A DNA stretch of 24,058 nucleotides from an uncultured Acetatifactor sp. (GTDB lineage: Bacteria; Bacillota; Clostridia; Lachnospirales; Lachnospiraceae): the NCBI GenBank assembly GCA_910589035.1, contig CAJUSI010000062.1, positions 1 through 24,058 on the forward strand, given 5' to 3'. The position numbers and the translations under genes were made by a program. The notes under the pieces were generated by a model, which saw nothing but the letters and a program-made list of their open reading frames with translations, did not search any database and was not told the origin of the DNA. How positions within the stretch are numbered: position 1 is the first letter of the stretch; every line of letters begins with the position of its first letter. Positions 1 through 7,102 of this stretch are shown in pieces.

Positions 1-1
1 A

Positions 2-172
2 GAAATGCACGGAAACGAAAATTGGGAGCTGGACACAATTTTGCAGGAGTCTAAAAACTGTCATTTGTATGAAAAAACGGGGTATCGCCAGACGGGAAAA
101 ACAGAGGTCATTAACGAAAGACTCACATTAACATTTTATGAAAAGAAGAAAGCAGACAGACCATTATCATAG
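2..172 (+). CDS. GNAT-family N-acetyltransferase, C-terminal end (partial)
   Basis: The reading frame is open from the left edge to a TAG at 170-172 and encodes about 56 residues. The stretch NCHLYEKTGYRQTGKTEV is typical of the last part of a GNAT acetyltransferase fold, where an N-x-x-x-x-Y-E-K-x-G-Y motif closes the acetyl-CoA binding half, followed by the final beta strand (RLTLTFYEKKK). Such enzymes transfer acetyl from acetyl-CoA to an amine. The acceptor cannot be inferred because the N-terminal two thirds lie outside the window. Family assignment is reasonably firm; function is not. Confidence 0.7.
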   Translation, partial: EMHGNENWELDTILQESKNCHLYEKTGYRQTGKTEVINERLTLTFYEKKKADRPLS

Positions 173-222
173 TTACTCATTCACCGGAGGCGGCGAAAAG
201 CACAACTTTTTATCAAGAAAGC

Positions 223-621
223 ATGGTCCGGGCAGCGGGAACCTGGGCAATGATTCTAATGGGAAATGCGATTCTTGCTTTTGGGGTGACGGCGTTTATC
301 GCTCCCCATGGCATCATCACGGCAGGCACTACAGGCATCGGCCTGGCGTTGGCCCGTTTCCTGTCTTTAGACACTGCGGCAGTGGTGCCGGTTTTGAATC
401 TGCTGACAGAGCTGCAGGCAGGCGTCACCATGCTGTTGATGGAGACAGGGTGCGCTGGCCGTGAGGGAAAAGGTGTTTTATGTGTCATACCGCCGCGGAA
501 ATTGTATGCGGCTAAGGAACTGGTCTATGCTGTGGATATAAAGAATAGACAGGATAAGGGAAATTCGTCTGATCTTTTTGTGTATGTCAGTCATTGTAAG
601 GGAAAAAGTTCCGAGATATAA
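223..621 (+). pseudogene. YitT-family membrane protein relic with internal deletion
   Basis: The 132-residue frame begins like a YitT/DUF161 membrane protein: residues 5-60 are two hydrophobic segments around AFIAPHGIITAGTTGIGLAL, a signature of the family's first two helices. From about residue 66 it jumps to what looks like the start of the C-terminal DUF2179 domain (GVTMLLMETGCAGREGKG, then VLCV and KELVYAVD). Family members are normally about 280 residues, so the central helices are missing, in frame. The tail after about residue 100 no longer resembles the family. No good ribosome binding site sits at the normal distance; the nearest, GGAGG at 186-190, is over 30 bases upstream. I read this as a decayed gene. 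The family's transport role is poorly known. Confidence 0.6.
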
Positions 622-640
622 TAACAGGAAAACTAAAATC

Positions 641-646
641 TATAAT
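641..646 (+). promoter_or_regulatory. Possible -10 box for the acetyltransferase gene
   Basis: A perfect TATAAT lies in an A/T-rich stretch 58 bases upstream of the ATG at 704. No good -35 box is visible at 16-18 bases spacing (the sequence there reads ATAATA), so this is a weak call. Confidence 0.3.
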
Positions 647-703
647 AAAGATAATGATACATTGAAAGAGAATCCGTACAGCTTGTTTTGAGGAGGAAGC
701 ATA

Positions 704-1327
704 ATGGATAATGTTATGAGAAGAGAAGCGGAGCAGCTTTACGTCTGTGATGAAGAGGTCTGGAAGCAGATGCTTCCGGCAAGGCGGCTTACTCAGAAAT
801 TGAATACAGTTGACCGGACGGATCTCCAGGCCATTGCCGCCATAGTAAAGGAGCTGTTCGGAAAGTCGGAGGGAGCGATGGTCAGCCCGCCCTTTTACTG
901 CGACTACGGATTTAATATCGAGGTGGGGAAAAACTTTGGGGCAAATTACAATTGCACCATCCTTGATGTGGCGAAAGTGAAAATCGGCGACAACTGCCTT
1001 CTGGCTCCCAATGTATCCATCTATACGGCGGGACATCCTTTTGACCCGGAGATCAGGAGCCGGGGATATGAATACGGTATCAGCGTGACGATTGGAGATA
1101 ATGTGTGGATCGGCGGCAATTCGGTGATCTGCCCCGGGGTACGTATCGGGGACAATGTGGTGATCGGAGCCGGAAGCGTGGTGACGAAAGATATTCCCGG
1201 CAATGTACTTGCGGCGGGAAATCCCTGCCGGGTGATTCGGGAGATAACGGAGGAAGACAGGAAATATTATTTTAAGAAAAGACGGATTGACGAAGAGATA
1301 TTCGAGGACATGAGACAGAAAAGATAA
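704..1327 (+). CDS. Maltose/galactoside-type O-acetyltransferase (left-handed beta-helix)
   Basis: This 207-residue protein has the size and layout of the Maa/LacA acetyltransferases, which move acetyl from acetyl-CoA to a sugar 6-hydroxyl in the cytoplasm. Residues 1-60 form the N-terminal helical maltose-acetyltransferase domain. Residues 70-185 carry hexapeptide repeats of the left-handed beta-helix (VKIGDNCLLAPNVSIYTAGH, VTIGDNVWIGG, VRIGDNVVIGAGSVVTKDIP). The catalytic histidine is His111 in TAGHPFDPE. The start is set by AGGAGG at 691-696, seven bases before ATG. It is followed by its own terminator, so it is probably a single-gene unit and not part of the downstream glycan operon. The acceptor sugar is unknown. 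Confidence 0.9.
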   Translation: MDNVMRREAEQLYVCDEEVWKQMLPARRLTQKLNTVDRTDLQAIAAIVKELFGKSEGAMVSPPFYCDYGFNIEVGKNFGANYNCTILDVAKVKIGDNCLLAPNVSIYTAGHPFDPEIRSRGYEYGISVTIGDNVWIGGNSVICPGVRIGDNVVIGAGSVVTKDIPGNVLAAGNPCRVIREITEEDRKYYFKKRRIDEEIFEDMRQKR

Positions 1328-1354
1328 AGGGATTCATGACAAAAAACGTGTAAG

Positions 1355-1405
1355 GGTGATATATAGATCGCAGAGGTTCTGGTACGATCTGTATATCACC
1401 TTTTT
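1355..1405 (+). terminator. Rho-independent terminator after the acetyltransferase
   Basis: A 16-bp stem pairs 1355-1370 (GGTGATATATAGATCG) with 1385-1400 (CGATCTGTATATCACC), with one G-U pair and a 14-base loop, followed directly by TTTTTA. This is a textbook intrinsic terminator 28 bases after the stop codon. Confidence 0.85.
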
Positions 1406-1443
1406 ACTTTATAGGAAACTGTGCCGTCAGGCGCATGCATTCA

Positions 1444-1490
1444 CGAGTTTGCGAAGCAAATCTCGCAAGAGTGCGTAGCACTCTTTTTTA
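1444..1490 (+). terminator. Tandem hairpins with U-tract in the leader of the GH operon
   Basis: Two hairpins lie back to back. The first pairs 1444-1452 with 1456-1465 around a GAA loop, with one bulged T. The second is a perfect 7-bp stem, AGAGTGC (1468-1474) and GCACTCT (1478-1484), with a GTA loop, running straight into a T tract that ends at 1489. The structure ends only 28 bases before the ATG of the first hydrolase gene. It may be a second terminator for the acetyltransferase, an attenuator for the operon, or a dispersed palindromic repeat. Confidence 0.55.
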
Positions 1491-1517
1491 TCATCATAAG
1501 ATGCGGGAGAATGATAA

Positions 1518-4301
1518 ATGACGGATAAGATACAGCGATTGCTGAAAAACCGACAGAACAACTATATATTTCCATTTTTATGGATGCACGGGGAAAGCGA
1601 AGAGACGTTGCGGGAATATATGGGAGCCATAGGGGGCGTGGGCATAGGGGCGGTCTGTGTGGAAAGCCGTCCCCACCCCGACTTTATGGGGGAAAAGTGG
1701 TGGAAGGATATGGATGTCATATTGGACGAGGCGAAGAAGCGCCGCATGAAGGTCTGGATTCTGGATGACAGCCACTTCCCTACGGGATACGCAAACGGTG
1801 CATTGGAGCATGCGGATGAAAAACGGTGCCGGCAGAGCCTGGCATATCGGGTAATAGACTGCCCGGAGCCGGGGCAAAGGATGTCGTTTTCTGCCGGACA
1901 GTATGAAAAGCCGGACGACTGGGTGCCGAATCTGAATGAATCCTATACCATGAACTTAGAGCAGGTGCGCCGTTTTGAGGATGACAGGTTTCTGGGAGCC
2001 GTCGCGCTGCGCACAGGCGGGGAATCGCTGGAAGAGATGCAGGAAATTCTGCCGGAGGGAGAGGAGAAGCTTCTGAACTTTACGGTGCCTGCAGGCCGGT
2101 GGAAAATATACTTTCTGTACCTGACCAGAAACAGGGGACCCCACAGAAACTATATTAATATGTTGAGCCCTGCCTCCTGCCGCATTCTGCTCGATACGGT
2201 GTATGAGCCTCATTTCGCGCATTATGCGGAGGACTTCGGCACCACGATAGCCGGATTCTTTTCCGATGAGCCGGAGCTGGGAAACGGTCATCTCTATGAA
2301 AGCGGAAAGCGAATCTTCGAGATGGACGATCAGGCCTGGAGCAGGGAATTAGAAGATGCGCTGCGGGGGAAATGGGGTAAGGATTTCCTGAAATATCTTT
2401 CGCTTCTCTGGGAACAGGATTTTTCCGATTCGCTGAAAGCGAAGGCGCGTTTCGATTATATGGATACGGTAACGCGCAAGGTTGAGGAAGCTTTTTCTCT
2501 GCAGATTGGGGAATGGTGCCATGCCCATGGGGTAGAATATATCGGCCATCTAATAGAGGACAATAACCAGCATACCAGGACGGGCAGCAGCCTGGGGCAT
2601 TATTTCCGCGGCCTGGCGGGGCAGGATATGGCAGGGATTGACGATATCGGGGGGCAGGTGCTGCCCCAGGGAGAGTGGAACGGACCCTGCGGCATTATAG
2701 GGGAAATAAGAAACGGGGAGTTCTACCATTTTGTGCTGGGTAGGTTGGCCGCTTCTCTCGCAGCCATAGATCCGAAGAAGAAAAATCGCTCACTGTGCGA
2801 GATTTTTGGAAATTACGGGTGGGAAGAAGGGGTGCGGCTGGAAAAATATCTGCTGGACCATTTCCTGGTCAGGGGGATCAACCATTTTGTCCCTCATGCG
2901 TTCAGCCCGAAAGAATATCCTGATCCGGACTGTCCGCCGCATTTCTATGCCCACGGTCATAATCCTCAGTACCGGCATTTTGGAGAATTGATGCGGTATG
3001 CCAACAGAGTATGTACCCTGTTGGACGGAGGAAAGCATGTGTCGCCCGTGGCTATCCTGTACAATGCGGAGGCGGAATGGACCGGGGACTATATGGATTT
3101 GGAGAAGCCGGCCAGGCTTCTGGCACAGCGGCAGATAGAATATGATTTTATTCCGGCAGATGTTTTTGCAGACAGGGAGTATTTCGGCACGGAGATTGGG
3201 AACAGGCTTCGTATAAACGGGAGGGAATATAAAATTCTGCTGATTCCCAGGGCGCAGTTTATCAGCAGTGTCCTGGCGGAAGCGTTGGAAGCCATGGGGC
3301 AGGAAAGATTTCCCGTCATATTTATAGATGCGCTGCCGGAGGGAATCTGCGGAGAAATCCTGCCGCCGGAGGGAGCTTGCGGAGAGATGCTGCTGCCGGA
3401 GAGGACCTGCGCAGAGATGCTGCCGTTGGAGGGCGGGGAAAAAGTATGGGGCTTAAAAAATCAGACAGGAACGGAAGTATGTCCGCTTGCAAATCTGCCT
3501 CAGATGCTGGAAGACTATGGAATACCGGAGGTGGTGCTGAATCCCGCGTGTTCCGGCATTCGCTGTCTGCGATATGCGGCGGACAGGGAAATCTATTTCT
3601 TTGTGAATGAGGGCGTGGAGTGCTATACAGGGCAGGTCAGAGTGCCGGCAAGGGGAAAAAATTACCGCTATGACGCATGGAACAATACAATAGCGGCAGC
3701 TGCATCCGCTGAGTGTGAAGAGGGGACCTGGCTTTCGTTAAAGATAGAACCTCTGAAAAGCTGTATTATCGTGTTTGACGATCCGGAGGAGGAACCATCT
3801 AAGATATATCAGATAGTTCGGCAGGAACCGCAGGAAGACTGGATCAGGAAACCGTGGAATGAGGGATGGACCAGAACCTTTTGCAGCGCCGAGGCATATC
3901 CCGATTTTCAATCTGCCAGGCAAATAGCGCTGCCGGATCATATGGAGACGGAATACCCTGAGTTTTCCGGATTTATCAAGTATGAAAAAGAACTGTTCTG
4001 CGAGACTGGGGAGGGCGAATTGATATTGGAGGTTACAGATGCCTATGAAGGCGTGGAGGTTTTTGTGAACGATGTCAGTCTGGGAATCCAGATTGCGCCG
4101 CCCTTTTCTTATTGCCTGACCGGGAGGCTGCGGAGAGGAAACAATGCGGTAAGGATTGAAGTGGCGACCACTCTGGAGCGGGAGAACGCGAAGCTTCCGG
4201 ATCCGATTCGGATGTACATGGGGCTGGGGGAAAAGATACCGGAATGTCCCTCGGGAATCAACGGAACCGTGAGCTTATACTATGCAGAGGAAGAGGGATA
4301 A
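1518..4301 (+). CDS. GH106-like glycoside hydrolase (alpha-L-rhamnosidase-related)
   Basis: This 927-residue protein belongs to the large TIM-barrel hydrolases related to GH106, whose characterised members release L-rhamnose from pectic oligosaccharides. The visible family traits are an N-terminal barrel opening (FPFLWMHGESEETLREYMGA), an acidic motif FFSDEPELG with Glu251 as candidate catalytic residue, and CEIFGNYGW followed by GINHFVPHAFSPKEY around residues 430-465. About residues 810-925 look like a galactose-binding-type beta-sandwich. There is no signal peptide, so it should act in the cytoplasm on imported oligosaccharide. The start has a GGGAG box at about 1504-1508. Residues about 605-640 contain a three-copy in-frame repeat. 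It is the first gene of a same-strand run of hydrolases. Rhamnosidase activity itself is not proven by the sequence. Confidence 0.75.
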   Translation: MTDKIQRLLKNRQNNYIFPFLWMHGESEETLREYMGAIGGVGIGAVCVESRPHPDFMGEKWWKDMDVILDEAKKRRMKVWILDDSHFPTGYANGALEHADEKRCRQSLAYRVIDCPEPGQRMSFSAGQYEKPDDWVPNLNESYTMNLEQVRRFEDDRFLGAVALRTGGESLEEMQEILPEGEEKLLNFTVPAGRWKIYFLYLTRNRGPHRNYINMLSPASCRILLDTVYEPHFAHYAEDFGTTIAGFFSDEPELGNGHLYESGKRIFEMDDQAWSRELEDALRGKWGKDFLKYLSLLWEQDFSDSLKAKARFDYMDTVTRKVEEAFSLQIGEWCHAHGVEYIGHLIEDNNQHTRTGSSLGHYFRGLAGQDMAGIDDIGGQVLPQGEWNGPCGIIGEIRNGEFYHFVLGRLAASLAAIDPKKKNRSLCEIFGNYGWEEGVRLEKYLLDHFLVRGINHFVPHAFSPKEYPDPDCPPHFYAHGHNPQYRHFGELMRYANRVCTLLDGGKHVSPVAILYNAEAEWTGDYMDLEKPARLLAQRQIEYDFIPADVFADREYFGTEIGNRLRINGREYKILLIPRAQFISSVLAEALEAMGQERFPVIFIDALPEGICGEILPPEGACGEMLLPERTCAEMLPLEGGEKVWGLKNQTGTEVCPLANLPQMLEDYGIPEVVLNPACSGIRCLRYAADREIYFFVNEGVECYTGQVRVPARGKNYRYDAWNNTIAAAASAECEEGTWLSLKIEPLKSCIIVFDDPEEEPSKIYQIVRQEPQEDWIRKPWNEGWTRTFCSAEAYPDFQSARQIALPDHMETEYPEFSGFIKYEKELFCETGEGELILEVTDAYEGVEVFVNDVSLGIQIAPPFSYCLTGRLRRGNNAVRIEVATTLERENAKLPDPIRMYMGLGEKIPECPSGINGTVSLYYAEEEG
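3331..3430 (+). repeat. 30-bp tandem minisatellite inside the GH106-like gene
   Basis: Three imperfect 30-bp units (3331-3360, 3361-3390, 3391-3420) and the start of a fourth lie in perfect register, each containing CTGCCGGAG-like, TGCGGAGAG-like and ATGC-like blocks. Because 30 is a multiple of three, the protein gains a ten-residue repeat of the type LPPEGACGEM, LLPERTCAEM. The repeat sits in what is probably a surface loop between the catalytic region and the C-terminal sandwich. Confidence 0.85.
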
Positions 4302-4369
4302 ATATTTGCAGGAGATATTAAATAAGTAGGATTTGACGTAAACAGACAGAGCCGAGGAGAAATGACAAG

Positions 4370-5433
4370 ATGGAAGGATTATGGAATATTATCAGCTTTG
4401 GGGCTGTGGGAGATGGAAGGACAGATTGTACACAGGCGATTCAGACAGCAATTGATGAAGCGGGAAGCCAACCAGGCGGTGGCGGGGTGTATGTTCCGGC
4501 AGGAGAGTATGCTGTCGGGCAGATTACGCTGCGTCCTCATGTGCGGCTTTATGGGGAGACAGGCTGGAGCATTCGAAACAGTGGCGGAAGTGTTTTGAAG
4601 CTGAAAGAAGAGGAGGCAGATTGCCTGCTGGACATAACAGGGTGTTTTGGCTGTACGGTGACGGGACTGGTACTGGATGGAGGGAAAAAAGGAAAGGACA
4701 TCTCAGGAATTATGTTCAGGAGGGAGGATTTTTTTGACCATCCGGAAGAGGATACGATTCGCATCGAAAATTGTCAGGTAAAAAAATTCTCCGGACCGGG
4801 TGTCTTTCTTCAATTTGCGTGTGCCTTTTCCATGCGGGGCTGTCAGATCGAGCAGAACAGCGGAGACGGACTTTTCCTGAATTCCTGGGACGGATTCATG
4901 ATGGATAACTGGTTTTCTGATAACGGGGGATGGGGAATCCGCTGTGCGGAGGAAAGAGTCAATAACGCGGCTATGACGCTTACGGGCAATCGGGTCGAGT
5001 GGAACCATAAGGGAGGCTTCTATCTGAAAAACGCTAAGCTGTGGCAGATTACAGGGAACTATTTTGACAGAAGCGGAGGGCCGGCAATATTTTTTACCGA
5101 AACGGAGCGGGGCTGGATGGAGAACCGGAGGATTTGGACGACTGTCAGCTTCGGCTGAGCGAATGCTTTAATGTCACTGTAACAGGAAACACCTTTCTGG
5201 TAGGAAAACATGATGACAACAGCGGCAGGATGTCTCCTAAATACGGCATGGTCATTGACCGTCTCAAAGGCTGTATCATCAGTCAGAATAATTTATATAA
5301 AGGATATGTTGACAAACAGATTGTGGATCTGGGAGGGCATGGGGAACAGGTTATTATTGAAAGCAATGTGGGATGTCCCGTATCGGATATGGACTGCCCG
5401 GAGGGAAAGAATCTGCGTATGCGATGGGAGTAG
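4370..5433 (+). pseudogene. Pectate-lyase-superfamily beta-helix protein, frameshifted
   Basis: The 5' part (4370-5158) reads as 262 residues starting with NIISFGAVGDGRTDCTQAIQ and GGGGVYVPAGEY, the hallmark N-terminus of the pectate-lyase 3 superfamily (right-handed beta-helix, related to polygalacturonases and rhamnogalacturonases). Helical repeats with xxTGNxx turns follow. After the T6 run at 5090-5095 the frame goes out of phase. The next frame continues the same fold (CQLRLSECFNVTVTGNTFLV, then VVDLGGHG-type turns) to a stop at 5433. Adding one T would join both halves into one protein of about 354 residues with no internal stop. The start has GAGGAG at 4354-4359. No signal peptide is seen, unusual for a pectinase-like protein. 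It is either a real mutation, a slippage site or an assembly error. Confidence 0.75.
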
Positions 5434-5526
5434 CCGTAGAGTTCAGACAACCTTTATTCGTGTTGATAAACAGCAGAGAAGTATGTCAGGGGTAGAAAAA
5501 ATGTGCAGAAGAAATAGGAGTGGTAT

Positions 5527-7089
5527 ATGGAACAGATTGAACAATACGGCATTTTTGAGAGTAGGGAGAGAGCGGATGGGAATATAACCGGTATCTTTAG
5601 CTGTGAGGAGACCCGGATCAGGGTGAAAGCATTTGCCGTGAATGAGGGGGAAGTAATGGTGCGTTTCAGGCCGGAGCACACAGGGGTATGGGAGTACCGT
5701 ATCCAGGCCGGAGAGAGGATTTTGAGGGCGGGAAGCTTTTTGTGCATTCAGGCGGGGGAGGGAAACCATGGACCGGTATCCGCAGCCGGATTTGGCTTTC
5801 GCTATGCGGACGGGACGGAATATCGGCCCTTTGGAACGACCTGCTATGCCTGGATTTATCAGCCGGAGGAAATCCGGAGACAGACATTGGAGAGCCTGGC
5901 GGGCAGCCCCTTTAACAAGGTGCGCATGTGTGTGTTCCCGAAGGATATGATTTATAACGAGGAGGAACCGGCTTATTTTCCCTATGCGAGGGGGATTGCG
6001 GAAGACGTACAGCCCGGGAATCCGTCTCACAATCAGGAAGAGGGATGCAATCACAGGAAAAAGCAGGGGAAGTGGAATATTGGAGCACCGAATCAGACAT
6101 TCTGGGAAATATTGGAGACAAGTATTCTTGAACTGGACAGACTCGGGATAGAGGCGGATCTGATTCTGTTCCATCCTTACGACAGATGGGGATTTTCACA
6201 GCTGTCCAAGGAGGACAACTTAAAACATCTGGAATATTGTGCGGCAAGGCTGGCCGCTTATAAAAACGTGTGGTGGAGCCTGGCAAACGAGTATGATTTG
6301 ATGCCCGGGCGGACAGATCAGGACTGGGATATTTATGGGCAGAAGATCAAAGAGCGGGATCCTTACGGACATTTGCTGTCCATTCATAATTGCTTTCAGC
6401 CATATGAAAAAGCGGATTGGATGACACATTGCTCTCTGCAGACGGCGGACACCAAATCAGCAATGACCATGCGCCTGCAATATAATATCCCGGTCATGAT
6501 TGACGAATGCGGGTATGAGGGAGACATTCCTTTTGACTGGGGAAATCTCTCCGCCTTTGAACTGGTACATCGAATCTGGATGGGGTACATACGAGGCGGC
6601 TATTGCAGCCACGGGGAGACGTATGAATCGGAGGATAACCGTCTGTGGTGGTCCAAGGGCGGGAAGTTAAAGGGAGAGAGCGTTGCCAGAATCGCCTTTC
6701 TGAAAGAGATTCTGCAGGAGCTTCCCCAGAATGCGGAGCCTTTTTGCTGGAAGATTGAAACGGATCCCAACGGAAAGAAACAGGAGGGCGCGGATACTCC
6801 CTTTGCGATGGCTATGATGAAATTGGATGAGGAAGAGAGGAACCGCAGGATTCTGGATATGCTGCCCATGGCATTATGCAGCGAGGAGTGCTGGTTACAG
6901 TACCTGGGGAGATCCTGTCAGCGGGAGCTTCATGTAAATGCACCGGGGAAAGGGATTTTCCGGGCGGAAGTGCTGGATGTGTGGAACATGAGCCGCATCT
7001 GTGCCAGCGAGGGATTCGAGGGGAGTCTGCACATGAATCTGCCCGCAAAAGAAGGCACGGCGGTATTGCTGAAAAAAATTTCCATGTGA
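5527..7089 (+). CDS. DUF5060/DUF4038 glycoside hydrolase, GH140-like
   Basis: This is a 520-residue protein. Residues 1-80 form a beta-sandwich resembling DUF5060, which precedes the barrel in this group. From about residue 95 a TIM barrel of the apiosidase-like DUF4038 type begins (YRPFGTTCYAW). The likely acid/base is Glu255 in SLANEYDL and the likely nucleophile Glu327 in MIDECGYEG. Characterised GH140 enzymes remove apiose-linked chains from rhamnogalacturonan II, but many relatives have other or unknown activities. The C-terminal 90 residues look like a small beta domain. There is no signal peptide, so it is cytoplasmic. Weak ribosome binding sequence ATAGGAG lies just upstream. It is co-directional with its neighbours and followed after 13 bases by the GH43 gene. 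Confidence 0.75.
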   Translation: MEQIEQYGIFESRERADGNITGIFSCEETRIRVKAFAVNEGEVMVRFRPEHTGVWEYRIQAGERILRAGSFLCIQAGEGNHGPVSAAGFGFRYADGTEYRPFGTTCYAWIYQPEEIRRQTLESLAGSPFNKVRMCVFPKDMIYNEEEPAYFPYARGIAEDVQPGNPSHNQEEGCNHRKKQGKWNIGAPNQTFWEILETSILELDRLGIEADLILFHPYDRWGFSQLSKEDNLKHLEYCAARLAAYKNVWWSLANEYDLMPGRTDQDWDIYGQKIKERDPYGHLLSIHNCFQPYEKADWMTHCSLQTADTKSAMTMRLQYNIPVMIDECGYEGDIPFDWGNLSAFELVHRIWMGYIRGGYCSHGETYESEDNRLWWSKGGKLKGESVARIAFLKEILQELPQNAEPFCWKIETDPNGKKQEGADTPFAMAMMKLDEEERNRRILDMLPMALCSEECWLQYLGRSCQRELHVNAPGKGIFRAEVLDVWNMSRICASEGFEGSLHMNLPAKEGTAVLLKKISM

Positions 7090-7102
7090 AGGAGGAGGCG
7101 TT

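Noticed and set aside
5090..5096. Programmed -1 ribosomal frameshift at the T6 run
   Set aside because: TTT-TTT can slip, but I saw no stable stem or pseudoknot at the usual 5-9 base distance and no reason for such regulation in this family; a one-base deletion or read error is simpler.
5443..6174. Minus-strand open frame of 243 codons opposite the DUF5060 gene
   Set aside because: Shadow of the coding plus strand; no start signals and no motif.
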